Part shown: one piece after another, positions 1-64,000 of the stretch | Position numbering within the stretch: position 1 is the first letter of the stretch | Layout of the letters: the number at the start of each line of letters is the position of its first letter | NCBI RefSeq assembly: GCF_050947875.1 | Contig: NC_134569.1 | Location: forward strand, 14,091,131 to 14,155,130 | DNA length: 64,000 nucleotides | Origin: Dermacentor variabilis | Taxonomy: Eukaryota; Arthropoda; Arachnida; Ixodida; Ixodidae | Reading direction: 5' to 3' | The notes under the pieces: generated by a model | The model's input: the letters and a program-made list of their open reading frames with translations, nothing else | Told to the model about the DNA's origin: nothing | The model's database searches: none | Translations under genes and position numbers: made by a program

Positions 1-404
1 AATATAACGAACTAGATTTGTCTCCAAAACTAAAGAATACCCCACCCTTCTGCACAAAATATATTTCTTGCCACGCGTGTAAGCACACATTCGGAGCAGA
101 TGTTAAAAAATCCCATTGAATACGCCATTGAGCAACACTGGAGTTTTTCACTGCCGAGAGAGAGCGCTCCTTAATGGCAGAAATGTGGAGAGGTCAGCCT
201 GAGTGAAGTGCTTCTAGCCTGGGAAAAGGGTTTGAGGGAACCAATGCAGATGGGATGTGAAAAGGAAGCAGGATGGTATGGTGAAATTGATGACAAGAGC
301 TGCACACTAGAATGTTTTAGGCAAAACTTACATGCATACTTCAGTTTGTGTAGCTACACATAAGCAGCTGCTCATTATTCCCATCCCACTTCTGTCTCTC
401 ATTG

Positions 405-690
405 TGGCGCCGCATAGGCTGGTGTAGCTAGGCATGGCCTCAGAGATTGCACCAATGCAAATCTTGGAGGCCAAGCCTAGCTGTTCCCAACCTGCATTAG
501 CCTACGCGACGCACATTAGAAAGAGAAGCACAATGGCAATGGTGAACTACTGCTTGTGTAATGCAGTGCAAAAAACCAGTGCATCCACTTCTCTAAATGT
601 GGCACACCGCACAGGCTGGTGCAGCTAGGCGTGGCCTCCAAGATCACATCAGCACCAATGCAATCTTGGACGCCAGAGTCAGCCAAGCCA
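405..690. repeat. Imperfect direct repeat, ~198-bp spacing
   Basis: The stretch from about 409 (CCGCATAGGCTGGTGTAGCT) recurs from about 607 (CCGCACAGGCTGGTGCAGCT). Both are followed by GGCATGGCCTC-like and CAATGCAA.TCTTGGA.GCC blocks. A weaker echo (GCATGGCCTCCAAGATTGCC) occurs near 11389. It is probably a dispersed repeat with a tandem duplication, with no coding evidence. The rest of 1-1430 shows nothing recognisable. Confidence 0.5.
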
Positions 691-1432
691 AACCAAGCTG
701 GTGAGGTTCGTTAGCCTCCTCAGTCACACAGCGGAGCCACGTGTGAGTGGTGGATCAGTCTGGATTATCTGTGTTGTCAGTGCGCCGTGTGCTGCTTGAA
801 CATGACAGACTTTGGTCGCGTCACAACGTGCAAGCTATTTGCTTCAACCACTTCGCCAGTTTCATAACGCTATGGACGAGCCAAGTGGCAAGTGGCCATG
901 CAAGCGTTCCATGGGCTTCAAACCCGCCTTCTTCTATGCGTGTCTAGAGTTCTGTACCCCATGGGGCATATATTAAAGAAAAGCACAAGTCATTTTGGCT
1001 CTTCCTTTAACTTCGTTATAATGAGGGTTTTACCGTATAATATTGTCAATGTAAGAGAACATTGTAATTCACTTGGCAGTGGCACAATTTACAAAAGAAA
1101 AGAAAAACACTATGGTTTCTTAGAAAGAAAACTTTGCAGTGCAAGACAAATTTGTCCAAGGATCCAAGTGAAGACCAATGCCTTTCCAAGGCAGCCCACC
1201 TGACCTGACCTAACCAGGAGGCTAGAAGGATGTAGCGCGAGGCCAACTTAAATCAGCAACTTGAAGCACAGGGACACTGGAAATGGCAAATCAGTTCTGT
1301 GGGAATTCACAAGGTGTGGGTAGTTTCATGAAAGGGGAAGTTATTATCACTTGACAGTAGCATGAAGCTCCAAAGTACGGGTTTTGTTTTTAGCTTCACG
1401 CTACTGTCAGGCGGATGGGAATTTTCACTTTT

Positions 1433-1560
1433 ATTAAAAATTAAATTCTGTGGTTTTACATGCCAAAACCAAGATATGGTTATGAGGCAAGCTGCAGTGG
1501 GGGTCTTCCAGTTAATTTTGTCTACCTGGGTTCTTTAATGTGCTTCACCTTTATGAAAGC
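1433..1560 (-). repeat. Ruka-like SINE, 3' half remnant
   Basis: On the plus strand this carries GTGGTTTTACATGCCAAAACC, ATGGTTATGAGGCAAGC and CTGGGTTCTTTAATGTGC. These match, in the same order, the tRNA-unrelated half of the better preserved SINE at 45975-46204. The tRNA-like promoter half is absent. Confidence 0.6.
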
Positions 1561-2142
1561 CCTCCACCTTGTGGATTCCCACGGAGTTGATTCGCAGCAC
1601 AAGGGAGCATATAGGCTGTGGCTGCACAAATGCAACAATTGAGAAAATTACCAGGGTTCTCTAGTATCAAGTACCTGCACAAACAGAACATTTAAGCCTC
1701 TAAATGTCACAAAAATAAAGACGATTTCCGTTAATTTGACCCTGACAGAACTGGCAAAGCTGACACAATGATCCAGCAAGTCGAATTAACAGGGTGTCTA
1801 CCAAGTCGACATTTCTAAATTCCCTGAGTTTTACAGGTTTTCCCTGAGCACCTTTGAAAAATTCCCTGAATGAGCCAGAACTTTGTTTTATGTCAAGACA
1901 GGCTGACACCACGATGCCCGATGCTGTCACTCTCTAGTAAGCATGCTGAAACAAAAAAAAAAAAAACTTAATCCAGTTCGAATAGTATGGATTAATATCT
2001 ATTTTATTTAAAAAGAAAACAGAATGGAAGGTGTTAGTAAAATGCACAGCGACAGAAATGGTAAAGCCCATTCCAAATTGAGTCGAACATCTTCAAATAC
2101 GAATGAAAAGGAGATGCATACATAAGTAAATATCTTTTAATA

Positions 2143-4339
2143 CAGTCGATTCCCGATAATTCGAAGCCGCTTAATTGGAATTTTCGGTTAATTAGAAGTG
2201 AAGTGCTGGTCCCGTCAGTTTTCCATGTAATCCTATAGAAGAAATCGCTCGATAATTCGAAGTCCTCATCCAGTAATATTGTTTAATTGGAAGTTAATTT
2301 TCAGCCGGGATCCTCGAGGTGACCGTCATTCTTTGGTAGAATGTGCAATTTTTCAAGTGTTGCAACAGTTCCATGCTCCACGTTGGTGTCATCGCCACCG
2401 CAGCCGCCCGCAACGCCATCCTTCTTGGAGCGGCGCGATTATTCATTGCTACGCCTGCCGTGGCCTCCGCGATCAACTCCGGCGGGAGGCGAAGCGGCTC
2501 CCGCCGGAGCTGATCGCGGAGGCCACGCGGGTGCCATAGGTGCACGCAGCGCTGCATACTGGCAGTGGCGAGATTGTGCGAGATTAGTCTTGCAGCGTGC
2601 GCAAGGCGTGTGTTGGTCGAGCGCCATTGTGCGGGAAGCTCGTAGGCTACGTTGTTCCACGAGTGATTCGGAATTGACTGTACCTAGTCGCGCAGTTTAT
2701 AGCCATGGTAAACCGTGGCTCTTATCGCACGCTCGACCTGGCAACGAAAGTCGAGGTTTTGAAGGAAGTTGAGAAGGGAGGTGCCGCCAAACAAGACATA
2801 GCCCGGAAGTACGGGATCAAGCCGAACACGCTCTCTAACTACATCAAGAACAAGCGCACAATAATGGATGCATTTGAGAACGACAAGTTCAAGACTTCTC
2901 GGAAGCGAATGCGCACCGGCGCTTACCCAGAGTTGGAGAAGGCTCTGCTGGTTTGGATTAGGGAGGCCAGGAGCAACAAACTTCCTCTCAGTGGAGACAT
3001 CGTTGCGATGAAAGCCCGAACGCTTGCAGCAATGTTGGGGATCGAGGACTTCGTTTCGTCAGATGGATGGCTGACGCGCTTTAAAGATCGCCATGACCTG
3101 GTTTTCAAGAGCGTGTGTGGTGAAAAGGCGTCCGTTAACCAGGAAACATGCGCCACGTGGAAGGACGGAAAGCTGCGTCAATATCTCGCCAAATACATAC
3201 CGGAAGACATCTTCAATGCAGATGAGACTGCACTCTTCTATCGGCTTCTACCAGAGAAGACCCTGACATTCAAGGACGACGACTGTGCTGGGGGCAAACG
3301 CAGCAAGGAGAGAGTGTCGGTGCTGATCGCGGCAAACATGACTGGCACGGAACGATGTCGGTTACTTGTGATCGGGAAAGCCGCGAAGCCAAGATGTTTT
3401 AAAGGCGTGAAGACGCTGCCTGTGGACTATGAGGCGAACAAAAAAGCGTGGATGACGGCCGAAATCTTCAAGAGCTGGACAAGCAGATTGGACCGCAAGT
3501 TTGCTGCTTCGAACCGCAAGGTGTCGTTCCTTGTCGATCACTGCAGTGCCCACGTGAATGTGCCAGCCTTGAGTGCAATACGCCTCGCATTTTTGCCTGC
3601 AAACACAACGGCTGTTTTGCAGCCAATGGACCAAGGCATCATCAAGAATGTTAAAGTCCTGTACAGGCGGCACCTCCTCGAGCGCATGATTTTGTGTATG
3701 GATAGCTCCACAAAGTACGAGGTGAGCCTGCTTAGTGCCATCCACATGTTGGCGCGAGCATGGGATCGTGTGAAGCAAGAAACAATCGCAAACTGCTTCA
3801 GGGCTTGCGGTTTTGTGGCAGCTTCTTCGGAGGATGCCTCTGAAATTTCAGCGGAGGAAGCGTCAACAAGCGAGCTTGACGGCACTGATTTTGGTGATGC
3901 TCTCGGGGACGTCAATTTTGAAGATTACGTCGCCGTAGACAAGGCGGTCGAAACGTGTGGTGCGCTGATGGATAGCGAAATTGGAGAGATTATTCGGCCC
4001 CAGGAAGCGACCCAGGAAAGCGACGATGACGTTGAAGGCGAGCCGCAACCTAAGGCTGCTGATGTAGCTGCGGGCCTTGCTCTTGCGGAGCGCTTCTTTG
4101 CCGCTGAAGGTAACGCGGAAGAAGCGTACCGCCACATCTACAGCCTGCAGAACTTGCTTTCAGCAGCGCGATTCGACAAGAAGAAGCAAAGCAAGATGAC
4201 CGACTATTTTTCTTAGAGAAAATACTCGATTTCGCCACAAATAAAGTGCTGTTTTTTGTGTTTTGTGCTTAATTGGAAGTTAGTTTAATTCGAAGTTTTT
4301 TGCGGTCCCCGTGAACTTCGTATTAACGGGAGTCGACTG
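2143..4339 (+). mobile_element. Complete Tigger-type (Tc1/mariner, pogo group) transposon
   Basis: The ends are CAGTCGATTCCCGATAATTC on the left and, inverted, CAGTCGACTCCCGTTAATAC on the right. TA target duplications lie at 2141-2142 and 4340-4341. An AATTGG/AATTCGAAG motif recurs just inside both ends. The 2.2-kb element carries one uninterrupted transposase frame. It is inserted in composite copy A, so it is younger than that copy. Confidence 0.92.
2705..4216 (+). CDS. Tigger transposase, intact (503 aa)
   Basis: This is a DDE/DDD transposase that would cut and paste the surrounding element at TA. Residues 1-60 form a CENP-B/psq-type helix-turn-helix (YRTLDLATKVEVLKEVEKGG, IARKYGIKPNTLSNYIKNK). 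Residues 70-130 look like the second CENP-B DNA-binding domain (SDGWLTRFKDRHDL). The catalytic core follows, with acidic residues in NADETALFY (near 176), LVDHCSAH (near 280) and VLQPMDQGII (near 315). The C-terminus is acidic and ends KKKQSKMTDYFS, like the tails of TIGD-type proteins. The start ATG at 2705 directly precedes the conserved N-terminus. The alternative is a domesticated TIGD gene, but TIRs and target duplications 560 bp upstream and 120 bp downstream argue for a transposon. Length is normal and there is no frame damage. Confidence 0.93.
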   Translation: MVNRGSYRTLDLATKVEVLKEVEKGGAAKQDIARKYGIKPNTLSNYIKNKRTIMDAFENDKFKTSRKRMRTGAYPELEKALLVWIREARSNKLPLSGDIVAMKARTLAAMLGIEDFVSSDGWLTRFKDRHDLVFKSVCGEKASVNQETCATWKDGKLRQYLAKYIPEDIFNADETALFYRLLPEKTLTFKDDDCAGGKRSKERVSVLIAANMTGTERCRLLVIGKAAKPRCFKGVKTLPVDYEANKKAWMTAEIFKSWTSRLDRKFAASNRKVSFLVDHCSAHVNVPALSAIRLAFLPANTTAVLQPMDQGIIKNVKVLYRRHLLERMILCMDSSTKYEVSLLSAIHMLARAWDRVKQETIANCFRACGFVAASSEDASEISAEEASTSELDGTDFGDALGDVNFEDYVAVDKAVETCGALMDSEIGEIIRPQEATQESDDDVEGEPQPKAADVAAGLALAERFFAAEGNAEEAYRHIYSLQNLLSAARFDKKKQSKMTDYFS

Positions 4340-4831
4340 TATGAGCTATTTCTATCAACTGATAGCAAACTCATCTGTATGAGGCCCTGAACTATGTCAC
4401 AACTAAGGTTCTCTCTCAACAGCTGGGAAGTCAAGCTCAACTGTCCTGACATACTCTCAGCCCGTACACAACATCTCAGTGTTGGGTTTCACTGCTTAAA
4501 ACAGTTTATTTTGGTTTGGATGAGGGACACCTGTATCTCAGCGTCAGCCAACACTTAGTTTTTTTAGCTCAAGCTCCTTCAGAAAGGCGGCGGCACCCTT
4601 CCCTTCTCGTTAATTCCTCAGTGTGTCGGTCCTTTCTGTTCTCATCCTCCTTCTACCACGCTTTCACCACATGGATCATCTGAAGCATCCTCTTGGTCAG
4701 TTGTACAGTCAACGCCCGATTTTTCGGATTCCCTAGGGGCCGCAAAAACATCCGAAAATCGGGCAGTCCAAAAATAATGAATGCCTGTCTTTAACTGCCC
4801 TTAAAGGCTTAATTGCCACAGGCACGCCAGA

Positions 4832-5620
4832 AAAAAAAGAGAGAGAGAAAATGATAAATGAAAGGTAGGGAGGTTAACCAGGACTGAGCCCGGTTGGCTA
4901 CCCTACACTGGGGAAAGGGAAAGGGGGACGGAAAGATTAAAAGAGAAAGTCCACTGGGGATATCAGTCGGTCACTCAGTCCGGATCACAGACGCTAACTC
5001 AATCCGGTATCTTTCAAATATCGCAGCAGCGCTTTTGTGGCCTTTTGTAGCTGCGATATGCAAGGCCACGGTCCCAAGATCTTGTTCAAGGTGAACGGCT
5101 TTCCATCTAGCTGATTGAAAGCTGTGCAGAGGCCTTGCCTTTCCTCTTCAAAAGTTGGGCAGTAGCACAGTAGGTGTTCTATGGTTTCCTTGACACCGCA
5201 GGCATTGCACTCGGCGCTATCAGCCATTCCAATCAAAAATGCATATGCATTGGTGAATGCGACGCTCAAACGTAAGCGGCACAGCACTGTTTCCTCATTT
5301 CGCGGAAGACCTGGTAACAGCCACAGTTGCATAAAGGGATCATGGGACTGCAATCGATGTTGAGTGAATTCAGGTGTGTGCCACTTCTCCAATGTCAAAG
5401 AGTGCGCTAGCTTGCCTAAGTGTTGGGCTGCATCGGTCCGCGATAAAGGTATAGAAACAAGGGTTGCTCCTTCGAGTGCTTTCCTAGCAGCTTCGTCAGC
5501 GAGGTAGTTGCCGGAGATACCGCAATGACCAGGCAGCCACTGAAACACGACGTCATGTCCTTTCGTATCATGTGAGGGTGCATTTCTTGTATCTCCGACA
5601 CGAGTTGTTCACATGACCCG
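4832..5620 (-). mobile_element. 5'-truncated non-LTR retrotransposon, RNase H/3' end
   Basis: On the minus strand the frame at 5580-4994 encodes the end of an RNase H domain (VFQWLPGHCGISGNYLADEA) and a C-terminal segment with HLLCYCPTFEEER. A 3' UTR follows, ending in a CT-rich and T-rich run near 4832-4855. This is the tail of an I/Jockey-like ORF2; reverse transcriptase and endonuclease are missing. It interrupts composite copy A at a GGCACGCC..GAAAAA site that is continuous in copy C. Confidence 0.75.
4994..5590 (-). pseudogene. Non-LTR ORF2 C-terminus (RNase H fragment)
   Basis: About 185 residues are readable from 5548 down. WLPGHCGISGN and LADEAARKAL are the end of an RNase H fold, including its last acidic residue. 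Then follow LCRLRLSVAFTNAYAFLIG, a CNACG pair and HLLCYCP, typical of the cysteine/histidine tail after RNase H in I-type elements. The N-terminal RNase H motifs and the whole reverse transcriptase are absent, so this is a dead fragment. Confidence 0.8.
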
Positions 5621-5980
5621 CGACGAAGAGATGACAGAAGACATTGTAAGGCCGCCTTTGAATCGCCCGAAAAAGCTCTTAAGGCCTGCCACTACACTTA
5701 CTAGGCATATCTGTGCTCGTACTGTGACAGGAGATGGGGGTGCACGTGTGTATAATTACGGAATACATACTGTGTCCCGTGAAAATTGCCCCCTTCCCAC
5801 GCGACGAAGAGATGACAGAAGGCATTGTAAGGCCGCCTTTGAATCGCCCGAAAAAGCTCTTAAGGCCTGCCAGTACACTTACTAGGCATATCGGTGCTCG
5901 TACTGTGACAGGAGATGGGGGTGCACGTGTGTATAATTAAGGAATACACACTGTGTCCCGTGACAATTGCCCCTTCCCAT
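5620..5980. repeat. 181-bp tandem duplication
   Basis: GCGACGAAGAGATGACAGAA at 5620 recurs at 5801 and the two units stay nearly identical for about 180 bp. Both contain GGCCTGCCAxTACACTTACT and GGAATACAyACTGTGTCCCG. The unit spans the junction between the non-LTR fragment and the composite repeat, so the duplication happened after that insertion. Confidence 0.85.
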
Positions 5981-7432
5981 GCTTGTTATGTTTTACCGCC
6001 TAACACTAATGTACTGAGGCGAAGCTAACTTTCGGAGACTGACATTACACAACGCGCTGTGCTCTGCGAGCTTCAAAGCCAATCACGAGGATTACAAAGG
6101 CGGAGTCGGTGCCATTGGTGATAGCGGCGAATTCTTTCAATGAAAAACACGGCACCACACGGCAAGAAGCTTAATAGCGAACGTAGAAGCAGCTAGGCCT
6201 AACGTTGCCGCGGTGGTGGTTACGGCTGCCAGCGGATCTGCGTGCGAGAGTGCCGGTTCGAGGCGGCGTGATAATCAAAATAGCGGCGGTTGCGGCTTTG
6301 ATTAATGCCATTTCAGACCTGCAGTCAGGCCAATATACATTGACTATATGGAGTACGTGGTGGTGCCGCAAAGCCGTGCAAATTATCGGGCATGTCCGAA
6401 AAATCGGGCATCTAGAAAATCGGTCGTTAACTACTCTGGCAATACATCGTGCCGATGACACGGCGTCAATGACGATTCGTTGCGATTCCTCTGTTACTGG
6501 AGCCAGCATTAACACGACTTTCGTTCCCTTTCAATAAAGTTACAGCTCATTTTCCCTGATAGAAGCACAAATTCCCTGAGTTTTCCCTGAGTTTTTCCAG
6601 ACTGTTCAAATTCCATGAGAATTCCCGGTTTTTCCGGTTGGTAGACACCCTGAATTAAGCAAGATCCAGAAAAAATATCAGAACACAGAGCTGACTCATT
6701 TGGCAATACTTGCTCAAATCAAAGATGTGCCTGCTTTCCATGTATCCAAAGCACACAACTGACACAGAGATAACATCGAAACTCCTAAACAAAGTAGAAA
6801 TCTATCGCACCCTATCTTTTATCAAAAAAAGGTAGGGGGGAGGGGGGGCCTACGGTCTAACATGTGTTGCACAGTGGCGGCTGGTTTCCTGAAGTCAGCT
6901 TCGCTGCAATACAGCCATATAACCCAACCACACTAGAGAAAAAATGTGCGCTGAAAAGGCTGTCGCAAGGCAGATTTTTTGTGCCCTGGAAAGTATCGGT
7001 GCTGGACTGCTTCTTTATGACTTGCTGTGTGCCATGGACAGAGGAGGCCAATGAGAGCGGCTAAGCATACGAACGTCGCAACTGTTAGTTTCGGCCCGAT
7101 GTTCTTGGGGCAAAAAATAAGTCTGCGTTAGAATTGGATAAGTACTGCAATCAGACATTGTGAACTACTGTTATTGTTTGAAGATCTTCCTAGGACGGGC
7201 TAAAAATAGGCATTTTCAATAGGAAATGGCTTGTGTTCAACGCATTCACTGTCCCCTAAGCTTCACCGCGATGCACGCTGCCACCAAGGGGTCGCTATTT
7301 GGGTCCCCATAGAGTCAGGCGCAAAAAATCTAATTAACTGGAGTCGAATAAACGGAAGTCTATTGTATGTAAAAACTTTTAATAAGGCCCCATTCATTGC
7401 TGCATAGTGTGCCACAATTCAAGAAAAATATA

Positions 7433-8180
7433 CCGTATTTATTAGAATATAGGCCTTTTTTTTTTCAAATAATCATATAGCAAACTCTAGGGTCGGCTTA
7501 GATTCGAGGATTTTAAAAAACACGGCAGTTTGTAATCGAAAATGATTAATATGGTACATAGCTAGCGCCATCTAGAATAGTCAGTATCGCAGCTGCTACT
7601 AGCCACGCCAGAAGCCAAATGAAGCACACGAGCGATGTCACCATTTTGACCTATGTCATATCGGCGTGTGGCGTGGCATTATCGTAATGGCACCAACCAG
7701 GCGATGCCACTACAGTGCCACTTTCAAACGAAACGTTGTGCTAGCTGCAAAGGCATTGTCAAACATTCAAGACGGCTGGGCCTTCAGCATCGATGAAAAA
7801 AACGTCCGTCGTTGGAGGGGGCAACGGGAGACGCTTTTTGCATGTGCCACAATGAGATGACAGCGATAATGAAGATAACTGCATGATAACAGAGAGGAGC
7901 TGTTCACCAAGATCGTGCTACGTTTCGAAGCGTACGAGCCGTGCCGCACTGTCTGTGCATGTGTGGCGCGCACATATGCAGGCATACGAGGCTAGCAGCG
8001 ATGATGTAGAGTGAGCTCAGCATGTTCTTATTAAAGAAATGCTGTTTTCATTTTGTGAACACTGTCCTCACTTTCTTTATTGGCCTACATACGAGGCAAG
8101 TTCCTTTTATCTTTTTTCTGGCTTTGGGCACTCAGAAGTCTGCTTAGAATCGGGGCCGGCCTAGATTTGAGTAAATACGG
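7433..8180 (+). mobile_element. pogo-type deletion derivative
   Basis: It is flanked by TA (7431-7432, 8181-8182). The left end is CCGTATTTATTAGAATATAG; the right end, inverted, is CCGTATTTACTCAAATCTAG. Inside, at 7687-7857, a short frame (APTRRCHYSATFKRNVV, EKNVRRWRGQRETLF) is the N-terminal helix-turn-helix of a pogo transposase. It is followed at once by remnants of the C-terminus. The catalytic core is deleted. It lies just downstream of the last visible MCM7 exon. Confidence 0.8.
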
Positions 8181-8236
8181 TAGTATAAGAAAATTGCTTT
8201 GGTATTTGTTACAAACAATAGGCAGGCTAGACACAC

Positions 8237-63755
<55,519 letters not shown>

Positions 63756-63830
63756 CTGCCATAAAATATAAATGAAAAAAGCATCTCTTGATTGATTCTT
63801 TGATACCAAACAGCATCGCCGCATTCGAGC

Positions 63831-63868
<38 letters not shown>

Positions 63869-64000
63869 TTGACTTTTCAGGATCGTCTGCGGTGTATTCT
63901 GCATTGCATTATATCACAACACAACGCTTGTGACTCATGCCAGAATGAGCAGACAATTTATGTATGCATGAGTATCACGGTCTGGGGCCGTTCTACACTA
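63756..64000. other. MCM7 intron with AT microsatellite at window edge
   Basis: A pure AT tract occupies about 63834-63866. The remaining sequence to 64000 shows no exon for the missing MCM7 N-terminus. Confidence 0.8.

Larger units (their letters stand above)
1790..6652. mobile_element. Composite repeat copy A (CAGGGTGTCTACC ends)
   Basis: It starts CAGGGTGTCTACCAAGTCGA and ends GGTTGGTAGACACCCTG, inverted termini of about 13 bp. Just inside each terminus are short AATTCCCTGAG/TTTTCC repeats. The flanks carry AATTAA on both sides (1784-1789, 6653-6658). It contains an intact Tigger (2143-4339), an RNase H-bearing non-LTR fragment (about 4832-5620) and a 181-bp duplication. A second, eroded Tigger-like pair of ends (start 4706, end about 6434) sits at the same relative place in the other copies. 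No transposase for the outer element is visible. Confidence 0.75.
1719..7371. mobile_element. Possible old Tigger remnant split by composite copy A
   Basis: TTTCCGTTAATTTGACCCTG near 1724 resembles the inverted complement of GTCGAATAAACGGAAGTC near 7342-7361, which ends in ATTGTA. These look like decayed terminal inverted repeats of one Tigger element into which composite copy A (1790-6652) was inserted. A related solo end (GGTCGAATTAACGGACGTC...CTGTA) lies at 52593-52617. Both ends are degenerate, so the pairing is an inference. Confidence 0.3.

Noticed and set aside
1..8236. Search for the C-terminal MCM7 exons left of 8237
   Set aside because: No minus-strand segment resembling AQHITYVHQH or the winged-helix tail was found; the remaining exons are assumed to lie beyond position 1.

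Overview
The window looks like a stretch of a hard tick (ixodid, probably metastriate) nuclear genome. Three things suggest this: one animal-type gene with conventional GT-AG introns; a tRNA-derived SINE resembling the Ruka family described from Rhipicephalus; and a dense, deeply nested load of DNA transposons, Penelope-like, RTE, I-type and Ty3/gypsy elements. The tick assignment is from recalled resemblance and was not tested by a search.

The only host gene recognised is MCM7, a subunit of the MCM2-7 replicative helicase, on the minus strand. Nine consecutive exons lie between 63755 and 8237. Joined, they give about 439 codons with agreeing phase at every junction and no stop. They run from the N-terminal domain through the zinc-binding motif, Walker A, Walker B and arginine finger. 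The first ~115 residues lie beyond the right edge and the last ~240 beyond the left edge. Two introns are very large (45813-62841 and 16800-44625) and hold most of the mobile DNA.

Left to right on the plus strand. 1-8236 (intron after the last visible exon): SINE remnant and a composite repeat (copy A) carrying an intact Tigger transposase. 8237-10991: four MCM7 exons with small MITEs. 10992-16717: piggyBac and pogo/Tigger deletion derivatives. 16718-16799: an isolated 82-bp exon. 16800-44625: composite copy B with two PIF/Harbinger elements, a gypsy fragment, a Penelope-like element broken by a Tigger and a piggyBac derivative, an RTE insertion, and composite copy C. Copy C holds a second copy of itself, a TTAA element and an intact pogo-type transposase. 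44626-45812: two exons. 45813-62841: SINE, composite copy D, non-LTR fragments, a degenerate 5.3-kb I-type retrotransposon, and a TTAA/THAP element with a gypsy remnant inside. 62842-63755: two exons.

Nesting gives a relative order of insertion. In several cases removing an element together with one target-site copy restores the host element exactly. The best candidate for something undescribed is the repeat with CAGGGTGTCTACCAA ends (copies A-E), which makes 5-6 bp target duplications and fits no superfamily I recognise. The most instructive locus is the doubly interrupted Penelope-like element at 25620-30365.
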